A stretch of 64,000 nt of DNA from the NCBI GenBank assembly GCA_016720835.1, contig JADKJW010000014.1, positions 1-64,000 on the forward strand, read 5' to 3'. This DNA comes from Ignavibacteria bacterium (GTDB lineage Bacteria > Bacteroidota > Ignavibacteria > SZUA-365). Positions 16,766 through 26,289 of the stretch are shown piece after piece. The stretch's first letter is position 1. Each line of letters begins with the position of its first letter. Below the pieces are notes generated by a model. The model was not told the DNA's origin. It was given only the letters and a program-made list of their open reading frames with translations, and searched no databases. The position numbers and the translations under genes were made by a program.

Positions 16766-19700
16766 CTATGCCTGCACCCCGGAATCTTCAGCTCCCTCCT
16801 CCTCGCCTGCGTCCGCCTGCGGCGGACTTCGGTGAGCAGGCCCACTCCTCGCCTGCGTCCGCCTACGGCGGACTTCGGTGAGCAGGCCCACTCCTGCGTC
16901 CGCCTGCGGCGGACTTCGGTGAGCAGGCCCACCCCGCGTCACGACGCCATTCCCCGTCTGCCCGTCGACGATGACTTCCAGCGCGTCGTCGAGGCGGACG
17001 TGGCGCACGTGCTCGGTCTCCTGCACGGCGGGAAGCGCGTCGAGCCAGGCCCAGTCGATCTCCTCGCCCGCGTTGTAGTGGCGCAGCGTGAAGTAGAAGA
17101 TGCGGAAGGAGGTCAGGTTCTGGAAGAAGTGCGAGCCCTGCGAGGGGTCGATGATCATGTTGTCGAGCGAAGTCTCGATGATCGCCTGCGCGGCCGAGAT
17201 GTCGGGGAATTTCACGGGGATGCCGAGCGAGGGATCGGAGGAACCCCAGCGTCCCGGGCCGATGAGCGCGTAATGGCGTTTCTCCTGCGCGAGCTGCGCG
17301 TTGATTGCCGAGATCTGCTTCACCATGCCGCGCGTCTTCATGAAGTCGAACACGGCCGGCTTGATGTACACGATGTCGCGCAGCCTGTGCGTCCCGTTGC
17401 CCAGCGCCTGCGAGGTCTTCAGCAGCAGGTTCTCGCGCGGGATGGCGGAGAGATCCATCGCGACGCCGCTTTCCTGCTTCACCATGGGCCGCACCTGCAG
17501 GAAGGCGAATTCCGCCGGCAGCGCCTCCTTGCCCGAGAGGCGCACGGCGAACTCGATTTCCACCGGACAGTTCATCGCGGTTTCGCAGATGTTCACGAGC
17601 AGGCGCAGAATGTCGGTGAGCGGCACGACTTTGGATTTGAGGATCGGCGCGAAGTTGAGCACGCGCGGTCCCTTGCGCCATACGCCCTCGTACAGCGTGT
17701 CGTTCTCGCCGGAATAGGTGGAGGCGATGTGCTGCAGCGTCCCGTGCAGTTCGGCATCCTGGATGTGCAGGTGCTCGAGGTGTTCGTCCTCGGTCGGGTA
17801 CTTGCGCATGATGTCGGAGGTCAGATCCAGCGCCCAGAACTTCGTCTGCGAATTGCTGAGGCAGTCCTTCATCGTGCCGAACTGCGGATGCACGGTGGGG
17901 TACACGGGACAGAACTGCAGACTGACGCCGCCGTCGACGATGGTTTTCCCGAGGCCGAGCGCGAGGTTCACGACGCCGTCCTTCTGCGTGGCCTTCCCAA
18001 ACGGGTAGTAGTTGAACGACCGCGCCACGCCCGAGATGTGCGGGTAGAAGAAATGATCGTGCTTCGTGCCGACCATCTCCTGCACGATGACGGCCATGCG
18101 CTCTTCCTCGATGCGGTTGCCGGTGGCCTCGATGTAGTTTTTCGCGCCACGGAACCAGGTGGACGCGAACACGAACTTGATGGCCTGCGTCAGGTTGTGG
18201 AAGCGCACCGCGAAATCCGCGCTGCTGTTCGGGATCATGAGCGTCGAGTAGATGCCCGCGAAGGGCTGGTACATCGCATCCTCGAGCAGACTCGACGAGC
18301 GCACGGCCAGCGGGAAAGCGACCTTCTGCAGGATGGCGCGCAGATCGCCGAGCACGGTGGCGGGCAGATCGGCCTGCAGGAAGGCGCGGAGGATCTGCTC
18401 GTCGGGCAGGTTCTCCATTGCCAGCGGGAGCAGGTCGTTCATCTCCACGAACTGCGCGAAGACGTCGGACCCGAGCACGACGGTGCGCGGGATCGAGATG
18501 CGAACGCCGGGGAAGAAGTCCGGCTCGAGGTACTTGTTGAGCATGCTGTCGACGAAGGCGAGGCCGCGCGCCTTGCCGCCGAGCGAGCCCCCGCCGATGC
18601 GCGAGAAAATCGCGTCAACGTCATAGTCGCCGCGCGCGAAATCGGAGATGATGCCCTGCTGGTCCATATGCAGCTGCTGCGAAATCTCCGCGATCAGGAA
18701 GCGGCGCAGATCGTCGGTCGTCGAGAAATGGCTGAGCTTCACCGGCTTGATTTTTTTCGCGAGCGCGAAATGCGTGCGGGCCATCAGCCAGTTCGAGAAA
18801 TGATCGCGCGACGCGTGGAAGGTCAGCGATTCATCGGGGATGTACCGCAGCTTTTCGCGCACGTCGCGGAGATTGCGCGCGCGGTTGACGACGGTGCCGT
18901 CGGGCATGCGGAAGAGGAAGTCGCCGAAGCCGAAATTCTGCCGGATGAATTCGCCCACTTCCTGCAGCAGCGAGCGCGAGTTCTTGTTGACGAACGCGAA
19001 ACCTTCCATCTCCACGTCGTCGCGCAACTGCGTTTCCGACGATTGCACCAGCACCGGCATCTCGGGGTTGTCGCCCCGGACGTAACGCGCGAACTGGAGT
19101 CCGGCGTCATCGGTCTCATGATGGTCCTTGAGCACCTTCATGTCGGTGATGACGCCGAGCAGGGTGCTCTTGTACTTGTCGTAGTAGCGGACGGCCTCCT
19201 CGAAGGACACGGCGTGAAGGATCTTGGGGCGCGCGCGCTGCCGCAGCAGGCGGTCCGCGAAGTTCTTGCCCTCTTCGATCAGCGAATGGCCCTGGTTGAT
19301 CAGATCCGTGAAGATCAACGGGAGGTAGGACGAGTAGAAGGCCGGCGAGTCCTCGAGCAACAGGATGGTCCGCACGCCGAAATCGAGGCAGTCCACGGGT
19401 GCGTTGCGCAGATCCTCGAGCAGCTTGATGATGGCGAGGAAGATCTTGCGGTCGCCGGTCCAGATGAACACCTTGTCGAGCAGAGAAAAATCGTCGCTCT
19501 CCAAGGAGAGTTGCAGTTCGCGGGACTGGTAGGCAATCAGGACCACGGGCAGATCCGCGTGCTGTTCCTTCACCGCGGCGCAGAACGAGGTCAGATCCAT
19601 GTCACCGAGGCGGAGCATGGTGATGACGAGGTCGAAGCGCTGCCCCTTCAGGGCTTTCAGCGCGGCTTCCCCTGAATTGACGCGCGTGAGATGTGGCGCG

Positions 19701-19924
19701 TAGTGCAGGTTCAATTCGAGGAACTCGCTGAAAATGGCTTCGGTAAGCTGCCCATCCTCCACGAGCGTGTAGAAATCGTAGAGGCTCGACACGAGCAGGA
19801 TGTCATTGATGCGATACCGCATCAGATCCTTGAACTCGAGCGATCTGCCTCCGTTCTCCCCGCCCGTCACGCCCAGCTGGCGGATGACGTCGGTGACTTC
19901 GTCATGTCTGCCGTTCTTTTCCAT
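16766..19924 (-). CDS. Receiver-like domains fused to PEP/pyruvate-binding ATP-grasp domain (copy 2)
   Basis: A 1052-aa paralogue of the protein at 8893 with the same order: receiver-like domain without phospho-Asp (FDLVITMLRLGD), receiver with acidic pair and candidate Asp (ILLLEDSP ... LGVITDMKV), then ATP-grasp PEP/pyruvate-binding domain (GGGSLGGKARGLAF, AVRSSSLLEDA, PVEIEFA, FLQVRPMV) and the conserved tail ALIGPGRWGSSDPSLGIPV / DPSQGSHFFQNLTSF. No phospho-His or TIM-barrel domain. The ATG at 19924 gives the same N-terminal length as copy 1. It lies 125 nt downstream of, and co-oriented with, a second glutamate dehydrogenase. The last about 50 residues are not homologous to copy 1 and come from a repeat array (16805-16932) that has extended the C-terminus. 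Confidence 0.8.
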   Translation of the reverse strand: MEKNGRHDEVTDVIRQLGVTGGENGGRSLEFKDLMRYRINDILLVSSLYDFYTLVEDGQLTEAIFSEFLELNLHYAPHLTRVNSGEAALKALKGQRFDLVITMLRLGDMDLTSFCAAVKEQHADLPVVLIAYQSRELQLSLESDDFSLLDKVFIWTGDRKIFLAIIKLLEDLRNAPVDCLDFGVRTILLLEDSPAFYSSYLPLIFTDLINQGHSLIEEGKNFADRLLRQRARPKILHAVSFEEAVRYYDKYKSTLLGVITDMKVLKDHHETDDAGLQFARYVRGDNPEMPVLVQSSETQLRDDVEMEGFAFVNKNSRSLLQEVGEFIRQNFGFGDFLFRMPDGTVVNRARNLRDVREKLRYIPDESLTFHASRDHFSNWLMARTHFALAKKIKPVKLSHFSTTDDLRRFLIAEISQQLHMDQQGIISDFARGDYDVDAIFSRIGGGSLGGKARGLAFVDSMLNKYLEPDFFPGVRISIPRTVVLGSDVFAQFVEMNDLLPLAMENLPDEQILRAFLQADLPATVLGDLRAILQKVAFPLAVRSSSLLEDAMYQPFAGIYSTLMIPNSSADFAVRFHNLTQAIKFVFASTWFRGAKNYIEATGNRIEEERMAVIVQEMVGTKHDHFFYPHISGVARSFNYYPFGKATQKDGVVNLALGLGKTIVDGGVSLQFCPVYPTVHPQFGTMKDCLSNSQTKFWALDLTSDIMRKYPTEDEHLEHLHIQDAELHGTLQHIASTYSGENDTLYEGVWRKGPRVLNFAPILKSKVVPLTDILRLLVNICETAMNCPVEIEFAVRLSGKEALPAEFAFLQVRPMVKQESGVAMDLSAIPRENLLLKTSQALGNGTHRLRDIVYIKPAVFDFMKTRGMVKQISAINAQLAQEKRHYALIGPGRWGSSDPSLGIPVKFPDISAAQAIIETSLDNMIIDPSQGSHFFQNLTSFRIFYFTLRHYNAGEEIDWAWLDALPAVQETEHVRHVRLDDALEVIVDGQTGNGVVTRGGPAHRSPPQADAGVGLLTEVRRRRTQARSGPAHRSPPQADAGEEEGAEDSGVQA
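16805..16932. repeat. Three-copy palindromic repeat invading a C-terminus
   Basis: Copies aligned on GTCCGCC begin at 16811, 16857 and 16898 (periods 46 and 41 bp). Each contains a palindrome GTCCGCC-TGC-GGCGGAC (loop TAC in copy 2) followed by TTCGGTGAGCAGGCCCA. Because 46 and 41 are not multiples of 3 but sum to 87, copies 1 and 3 are read in one frame (PAHRSPPQADAG) and copy 2 in another (VGLLTEVRRRRTQ) within the minus-strand gene. Confidence 0.85.
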
Positions 19925-19936
19925 CGTGCTCCGGGG

Positions 19937-20041
19937 TGATGAGGGATGCGAGATGAGGCGTATGAGATGTGAGATGTGAGATGTGAAAAGCGGGGAGGGA
20001 TGCTCGTTCACGATTCACGATTCACGACTCACGATTCACCT
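19937..20041. repeat. Degenerate heptamer tandem repeat between GDH and copy 2
   Basis: Fifteen consecutive 7-bp units keep one phase: GAGATGT three times at 19965-19985, then ATTCACG or ACTCACG units at 20007-20041, with degenerate units between. It fills the gap between two co-directional genes. Similar heptads occur at 39235 and 57295. Confidence 0.7.
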
Positions 20042-20049
20042 TCCCCCTG

Positions 20050-21336
20050 TCACACCCAACCCCGCATCTTGCAGGCTTCGGCCACGCGCGAGATGGCGAT
20101 CATGTATGCCGCGTCGCGGAGGACCAGGTTGCGCCGGTTGGCGAGATCGGAGACGGCGTAGTATGCGTCCGTCATCTTCGTGTCGAGCTTGCTGAGCACC
20201 TCGTCGCGCGTCCAGAAGTAATTCATGTTGCACTGCACCTGCTCGAAGTAGCTGCAGGTGACGCCGCCCGCGTTCGCGAGGAAGTCCGGAATGACGTGGA
20301 TGCCGCGCTCGCGAATCACGCTGTCGGCTTCTGGGGTCGTGGGGCCGTTGGCGCCCTCCGCGATCACCTTCACCTTCGCGCCGATGGTGGCCGCGTTCGC
20401 GGCGTTGATCTGATTCTCGAGGGCCGCGGGGATCAGGACATCGACGTCCTGGGAAAGCCAGGCCTCGCCGTCGAGCACGTCGAAGCCGCTCGCCGCGGCC
20501 TTTTCGCGGTCGATCTCGCCGTACTTGTTCGTGATCGCGAGCAGCGGTTTCAGGTCGATGCCTTCGCGCTTGCGATAGGTGAAGGCCTTCTGTTCCTTCT
20601 GGTCCCAGCACGCCACGGCGACCACCTTCCCGCCGTACGAGCGGTACAGATCGATCGCGTACTGCGCCACGTTGCCGAAGCCCTGCACTGATGCGGAGGT
20701 ATCTGCGATGTTGATGCCGAGTTCTTTCAGCGCTTCGCGCAGCGTGTAAACCAGCCCGTATCCCGTGGCCTCCGTGCGGCCCAGGGAGCCTCCGAGTCCG
20801 ACGGGTTTGCCCGTGATGAATCCCGGGTATTTCTTGCCGGTCATGCGCTCGTACTCGTCGAGCATCCAGATCATGTGTTGCGAGGACGTCATGACATCGG
20901 GCGCCGGCACATCCTGGAAGGGACCGACATTCTCGGCGATCTGCCGCACCCAGCCGCGGCACAGCGCTTCCTGCTCGCGCTGTGAGAGATTGTGGGGATC
21001 GCAGATCACTCCGCCCTTCCCTCCGCCGAGCGGGACATCGACCACGGCGGTCTTCCAGGTCATCCACATCGAGAGCGCGCGCACCGTGTCGATGGTTTCC
21101 TGCGGATGGAAGCGGATGCCGCCCTTGCAGGGGCCGCGCGCGTCGTTGTGCTGCACGCGGAAACCGCGGAACACTTTGAAGCTGCCGTCATCCATTCGGA
21201 TGGGGATCGAAAAATGGAATTCGCGATCGGGCGTGCGCAACAAGTCGCGCGTGGCATCGTCGAGTCCCAGTTTTTCCGCGATGGAATCGAACTGCTGCTG
21301 CGCCATTCTGAAGGGATTGAAGGCTTCGCTGGCCAT
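20050..21336 (-). CDS. Glu/Leu/Phe/Val-type glutamate dehydrogenase (RocG/GudB-like)
   Basis: A 428-aa dehydrogenase of the catabolic/archaeal-Bacillus type, distinct from the 447-aa GdhA at 12204. Motifs: RGPCKGGIRFHP, VVDVPLGGGKGGVICDP, DVPAPDVMTSSQHMIW, the Rossmann loop VQGFGNVAQYA, and AEGANGPTTPEAD. It oxidises glutamate to 2-oxoglutarate or the reverse; by subfamily a catabolic NAD+-linked role is more likely but not shown. The ATG at 21336 has GGAG about 9 nt upstream. The REC-PEP-binding paralogue follows in the same direction, separated only by a heptamer repeat, so the two may be co-transcribed. Downstream context contains a 2-oxoacid oxidoreductase operon. Confidence 0.93.
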   Translation of the reverse strand: MASEAFNPFRMAQQQFDSIAEKLGLDDATRDLLRTPDREFHFSIPIRMDDGSFKVFRGFRVQHNDARGPCKGGIRFHPQETIDTVRALSMWMTWKTAVVDVPLGGGKGGVICDPHNLSQREQEALCRGWVRQIAENVGPFQDVPAPDVMTSSQHMIWMLDEYERMTGKKYPGFITGKPVGLGGSLGRTEATGYGLVYTLREALKELGINIADTSASVQGFGNVAQYAIDLYRSYGGKVVAVACWDQKEQKAFTYRKREGIDLKPLLAITNKYGEIDREKAAASGFDVLDGEAWLSQDVDVLIPAALENQINAANAATIGAKVKVIAEGANGPTTPEADSVIRERGIHVIPDFLANAGGVTCSYFEQVQCNMNYFWTRDEVLSKLDTKMTDAYYAVSDLANRRNLVLRDAAYMIAISRVAEACKMRGWV

Positions 21337-21438
21337 GTTCCGTGCTCCGGTTGTGGTGAAATCCGAACGTCCGTCAACCTACCATTTTTTCGAGGAACCC
21401 CCAACGCGATCGCGGACACACCGCGTCCCATCAACAGA

Positions 21439-21474
21439 CAAAAAACGCCGCCCCGGAGAACATCCGGGGCGGCG
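21439..21474 (-). terminator. Rho-independent terminator of the ferritin-like gene
   Basis: 12-bp stem (CGCCGCCCCGGA / TCCGGGGCGGCG), 5-nt loop at 21458-21462, followed on the minus strand by a run of T (complement of 21439-21445). It lies 24 nt beyond the stop at 21498. Confidence 0.9.
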
Positions 21475-21497
21475 ATATGGGAGACGGAACGCGGAGT

Positions 21498-21770
21498 CTA
21501 CGCGGCGGGCGCTTGCTCGCCTTCAGCATCGAAGCTCGACAAAATGCCGTTCATCACCTGCTGATCGGCGCGGATGGACTCGAGCTTCTTCGAGAGCATG
21601 TTGAAGTGCTCGCGCTCCATGACCGCCATCTCGAGGAGAAAGACGCGGACGTCCGTGGACTGCGCCATTTCCGACGCCTCACGGTAGAATTCCTCGGCAT
21701 CGCTTTCCTTGTCGATGGCGTCCTGCAGGACCTCGACGAGCGTTTTGTAGGCGGGAATGACGCGTTTCAT
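21498..21770 (-). CDS. Small ferritin-like/rubrerythrin-type protein
   Basis: A 90-aa, mainly alpha-helical protein. It carries the first half of a ferritin-like iron site (LQDAIDKESDAEEFYREASEMA) and an E-x-x-H in MEREHFNML. It is about half the length of full rubrerythrin and has no rubredoxin Cys4 domain, so a di-iron site would need dimerisation. The start at 21770 is fixed by AGGAG 8 nt upstream. It follows the DUF1573 gene by 26 nt and is ended by a strong terminator, so it is the last gene of that unit. A peroxide or iron role is inferred from the fold only. Confidence 0.75.
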   Translation of the reverse strand: MKRVIPAYKTLVEVLQDAIDKESDAEEFYREASEMAQSTDVRVFLLEMAVMEREHFNMLSKKLESIRADQQVMNGILSSFDAEGEQAPAA

Positions 21771-21796
21771 GCATGCTCCTGTCGTGTGCGCGGGGA

Positions 21797-22642
21797 TTAC
21801 TTTCCCTGCACCTTCTGAATGGTGTGCGATTCGATTGTCTGGTCCGGCGCCGGGGCGGACGGATCGGCTTCGCCCTTGCCGCGCACGATGCCGAACACCT
21901 GCAGAAACGCCTCGCTCTTCTTCGTCTTGATGCGCAGCTGGCCATTGAGCTGCCCCTTGTATTCCGGCGTCACCGTGACGGTCACTTCCTTCGATTCGCC
22001 CGGCTTGAGCGTGAATGCGCTGGGCGACACCTTGGCCTTGTTCAACGGGATGGAGACCGTGCTCTGTCCGCCCGCCTTGCTCGTGTCCGCGTACGACGTG
22101 GCGGTAAACGGAAGCTCGATGATTTCCAGATCCTCGGTGGTCATGTTCTTGACACTGGCCTTGCCGGAGATGCTCGTGCCGACTTCCGCGCCGAGGAGCT
22201 GGATGTACTGCGGCTGGATGTCGAGTTCGCTCTTCACGTCGGCAGAGAAGCGCAGCATGGTATGCACTTCGGCGTTGCCCTTCAGATACACGCTCACCGT
22301 CTTCTGCACCTTGCCGCGCGAACCCTTGACCGGAGTGAACTTGACCTCCACCTTCGCTTCGCCGCCGGGCGGGATCACTTTCTCGGATATCACTGCGGCC
22401 GTGCAGCCGCAGCTCGCGCGCGCCTGATCGATCTCGATGACGTCCTTGCAGTTGTTCTTGAAGATGAAGGTGTGATTGACCGGCGTGTCGCCGTCGATGC
22501 TGCCGAAGTAATAATCCGCGGTGCCGACGACCTCGAAGCACTTGTTGGCTTCGGGAGCGGGCGTGGTGGGCGCCTGCGCGAACGCGGACAAGGTCAGTGC
22601 GGCAAACACCGCGATGAGAAAGATTCCGTTGCTGGGTTTCAT
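21797..22642 (-). CDS. DUF1573 exported protein (1)
   Basis: A 281-aa protein with signal peptide (GIFLIAVFAALTLSAFAQ) and two Ig-like DUF1573 modules. The first carries the family motif CxCT after an Ig strand (ARASCGCTAAVISEKVIPPGG); the second is Cys-free (TLKPGESKEVTVTVTPEYKG). DUF1573 proteins are common in Bacteroidota, periplasmic or surface, function unknown. Start ATG 22642. It lies in an operon-like row with a related protein (22711) and a ferritin-like protein (21498). Confidence 0.85.
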   Translation of the reverse strand: MKPSNGIFLIAVFAALTLSAFAQAPTTPAPEANKCFEVVGTADYYFGSIDGDTPVNHTFIFKNNCKDVIEIDQARASCGCTAAVISEKVIPPGGEAKVEVKFTPVKGSRGKVQKTVSVYLKGNAEVHTMLRFSADVKSELDIQPQYIQLLGAEVGTSISGKASVKNMTTEDLEIIELPFTATSYADTSKAGGQSTVSIPLNKAKVSPSAFTLKPGESKEVTVTVTPEYKGQLNGQLRIKTKKSEAFLQVFGIVRGKGEADPSAPAPDQTIESHTIQKVQGK

Positions 22643-22710
22643 GGATCGTTCCTTGTATCTGTGGTCTGAACAGTTCGAATTCGTTTGGACTCCGGATGAT
22701 GCGCGGACAT

Positions 22711-23496
22711 CTACTTTCCGGGTGATTTGTTGTAGTACACCACTCCCACCACGGGGATGCGGATTTCGGTGTTCGGCAAGGCGATGCGTATGCTGCCGTT
22801 CATCTGGCCCTTGATACGCGTCTGCACTTCGAGGGTCACGGTCACGGATTCCCCGGGCCGCAGTTCCTCGTTGTCGACGCGGAGCGTAAAATCCGTCAGA
22901 GGCCGCGCGATCACTTTATCGGAGTGGTACGCCTGCCCCTCCGTCGTATCGGCATATTCGGTGATCGCCGCCGACATGTTGTCCAGTTTGAGCACCTGAT
23001 CCGTGTTCGATCGAAGCTTCATCGAGAGTGTGACGCGTTCCCCGGCCTTCGTTTCGAAACGAAACATCGAAGAATCGGGGATCAGTTCACCGACCACCGT
23101 GGCACGGATCGTGAGTGTTCCGGCATTCCTCTCTTCGCCGTTGATGCGCTGCAGGACCAGCACGTTCTTCTCGATCTTCCCCATCGTGCCGGCATAGGAA
23201 TGATATTCCACGCCGATCTTGCCGGACTTTTTCGGAGGAATGACGGAGGCGCTGAGTATGGCGGCCGTGCAGCCACAGCCCGGACGCGGAGGAAGGAGAT
23301 ACGCGGTGTCCTTGCCGATGTTCGTGAACTCGAATTCGTAGCTCGCCGCCCCCTTCTGCTTGACGATGCCGAAATCGTGTTCCATGGTGGCAAATTTCAA
23401 CGTCTGTGCCTGCGCCGGGGCGAGAAGGACAAGCAGAGCAAGCATCGCGAACGATGCCGGAGCCAGGTGTCGATATGTCTTGTGTCCTGTAATCAC
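22711..23496 (-). CDS. DUF1573 exported protein (2)
   Basis: A 261-aa paralogue of the preceding entry. The conserved CxCT motif stands in RPGCGCTAAILSASVIPPKKSG; a second Ig-like module ends in GQMNGSIRI. A GTG start at 23496 is preferred: AGGA lies 4-5 nt upstream and it opens a normal signal peptide (HLAPASFAMLALLVLLAPAQAQ). The longer frame begins with TTG at 23559 and adds 21 polar residues. The two DUF1573 genes are 68 nt apart in the same orientation, and about 30 percent alike by eye, so probably an old tandem duplication. Confidence 0.8.
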   Translation of the reverse strand: MITGHKTYRHLAPASFAMLALLVLLAPAQAQTLKFATMEHDFGIVKQKGAASYEFEFTNIGKDTAYLLPPRPGCGCTAAILSASVIPPKKSGKIGVEYHSYAGTMGKIEKNVLVLQRINGEERNAGTLTIRATVVGELIPDSSMFRFETKAGERVTLSMKLRSNTDQVLKLDNMSAAITEYADTTEGQAYHSDKVIARPLTDFTLRVDNEELRPGESVTVTLEVQTRIKGQMNGSIRIALPNTEIRIPVVGVVYYNKSPGK

Positions 23497-23725
23497 GCGT
23501 CCTGCTTCATAGACAACGATGTGCGTCCTACCCTGACAACTGTTTTCCGATATTTTCAAGCAACCTCGGACATTCTCGTGGCAACATCATTCGGTTCATG
23601 GGGTTGCGATGGTCAGCTCATGCAGGAAAGACGGTGAATCCTTCTCTTTTGCATGGATATCACAACCGCCCAAACTAAAACGATTCAACTTCCGTTCCAA
23701 TACCTCGAAACATACCCAATGAAGA

Positions 23726-23755
23726 TGAAGGCGAAGTGAACGTCCTTCGCCTTCA
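23726..23755 (-). terminator. Hairpin downstream of the oxidoreductase operon
   Basis: 11-bp perfect stem (TGAAGGCGAAG / CTTCGCCTTCA) with an 8-nt loop, 34 nt after the gamma-subunit stop. The T-run is weak, so factor-independent termination is only probable. Confidence 0.5.
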
Positions 23756-23788
23756 GGGAAAACACAGCGCCTCGTGGCTGCAGAACGA

Positions 23789-24332
23789 TCAGACCGGCAC
23801 GCCGGAGCGCGCGAGTTCCCGTCCGCGATTCAACGCGGTCTCATTGAGCGGGATAAGGTGGTGATGCCGCTCGGGAAGCACTTTGCGCAATGCGGCAAGC
23901 ACGGTTTCGATTTTCACCGTGCCTCGTTTTTCGATGTAGGCTCCGAGCACGATCATGTTCATGATCTTGGTGTTCTTGAGCCGGACCGATTCCTCGCTCG
24001 CCGGAATCGGCACCACGTCGATATCCGTGCGCGTCGGCGGTTCGATGATGTTCGTGCTGTCGTAGATCAGCGTGCCGCCCGGTTTCACCGCGTGCTCGAA
24101 CTTGTCGAGCGAGGGCTGGTTGAGCGCGACCACCGTATCGAAGCGGCCGATGATCGGGCTGCTGATTTCGTCGTCGGCCACCTGCACGATGCAATTGGCG
24201 GTACCGCCGCGCATTTCGGGACCGTAGGAAGGCATCCAGCACACTTCCTTGTTTTCGATCATGCCCGCGTAGGAGAGCACCTGCCCCATGGAGAGGACGC
24301 CCTGTCCGCCGAAGCCCGCAAAAATCACTTCC

Positions 24333-24340
<8 letters not shown>
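23789..24340 (-). CDS. 2-oxoacid:ferredoxin oxidoreductase, gamma subunit
   Basis: A 183-aa subunit with the gamma-family pattern FAGFGGQGVLSMGQVL at the N-terminus and PSYGPEMRGGTANCIV near residue 38. Together with the TPP, pyrimidine-binding and ferredoxin subunits it forms an O2-sensitive enzyme that oxidatively decarboxylates a 2-oxoacid to acyl-CoA and reduces ferredoxin. The start overlaps the TPP subunit gene by 8 nt, so translation is coupled. It is the last gene of the four-gene operon. Confidence 0.92.
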
Positions 24341-25127
<787 letters not shown>

Positions 25128-25152
25128 GGTGGTTCTCCGTGGGTTGCGTCGA

Positions 25153-26223
25153 TTACGAGGCCGATGCGTACATCCGCTCGAGGACGGATACGATTTCTTC
25201 GGGCGTGGGGATGATGCCGCCCATGCGGCCGTAGTGCTCGACCGGACGCTGACCGTTGACGGCGAGGCGCACGTCCTCGACCATCTGTCCCGCGTTCATT
25301 TCCACCGTGAGAAAGCCCTTGGCCTGCTTCGCGGCGTCTCTGATGACCTGGTACGGATACGGCCAGAGGGTGATCGGCCGGATGAGCCCGACCTTCATGC
25401 CGTTGGCGCGGCAGAGTTCCATGGCCTTGCGCGAGATGCGCGCGGAGAGGCCGTATGCCACGAGCACCATGTCCGCATCCTCCATGTGCACGGTCTGGTA
25501 CTTCACTTCCGCCGCCTCGATCTCGGCGTATTTCTTCTGCAGCGCGATGTTCACCTGCTCCATTTCCTCCGGCTGGATGAACAGCGACGTGAGCACGTTG
25601 GCGGGGCGCGAATCCGGCTTGCCGACCGTGGCCCATGCGGGAACGGGGCGGACGCTGCGATCGACCTGATCGCGCAATTCCACCTTCTCCATCATCTGTC
25701 CGAGCGCGCCGTCCGTCAGGATGAGGACGGGATTGCGGTATTTCTCCGCGAGGAGGAAGCCGTCGAGCACGAAGTCCGCCATCTCCTGCACCGTTGCGGG
25801 AGCAAGGACGATGAGGCGGTAATCGCCGTGACCGCCGCCCTTGACGGACTGGAAGTAATCACCCTGGGAAGGCTGGATGGTCCCGAGACCGGGGCCTCCG
25901 CGATTGACATTGACGATGAGGCACGGAATCTGCGAGCCGGCGATGTAGGATATTCCTTCCTGCATCAGGCTGATGCCGGGGCTCGACGAGCTGGTCATGA
26001 CGCGGCCGCCCGCGCCGCCCGCGCCGTACAGCATGTTGATGGACGCGACCTCGCTCTCGGCCTGGAGAATGGTCGCTCCGGTCCGCTGATACGCTTCGCG
26101 CGTGAGATATTCGAGCACTTCCGATTGCGGCGTGATGGGATAGCCGAAGTAGGCATCCATGCCGGCGCGGATGGAGGCCTCGGCCAGTGCCTCGTTGCCT
26201 TTCATGAGTCGCAGCTCACCCAT
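25153..26223 (-). CDS. 2-oxoacid:ferredoxin oxidoreductase, alpha subunit (VorB/KorA-like)
   Basis: A 356-aa subunit. N-terminal pyrimidine-binding domain: MKGNEALAEASIRAGMDAYF, GYPITPQSEVLEYL, TSSSSPGISLMQEGISYIAG; C-terminal transketolase-C-like domain with VAYGLSARISRKA. It most resembles the 3-methyl-2-oxobutanoate dehydrogenase VorB group; 2-oxoglutarate is an alternative substrate and cannot be excluded by eye. Strong AGGAG precedes the ATG at 26223. Second gene of the operon, 66 nt after ferredoxin. Confidence 0.9.
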   Translation of the reverse strand: MGELRLMKGNEALAEASIRAGMDAYFGYPITPQSEVLEYLTREAYQRTGATILQAESEVASINMLYGAGGAGGRVMTSSSSPGISLMQEGISYIAGSQIPCLIVNVNRGGPGLGTIQPSQGDYFQSVKGGGHGDYRLIVLAPATVQEMADFVLDGFLLAEKYRNPVLILTDGALGQMMEKVELRDQVDRSVRPVPAWATVGKPDSRPANVLTSLFIQPEEMEQVNIALQKKYAEIEAAEVKYQTVHMEDADMVLVAYGLSARISRKAMELCRANGMKVGLIRPITLWPYPYQVIRDAAKQAKGFLTVEMNAGQMVEDVRLAVNGQRPVEHYGRMGGIIPTPEEIVSVLERMYASAS

Positions 26224-26289
26224 ATTGTTCTTCTCCTGAAGAGAGGTTCTTCGCTATGAAGGGTTTGTGAATGTCGGGGGGAGGGATGG

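Noticed and set aside
16736..19675. 979-aa plus-strand frame opposite the second PEP-binding protein
   Set aside because: Same composition artefact. It opens because GC-rich codons on the coding strand rarely give stops in that antisense phase.
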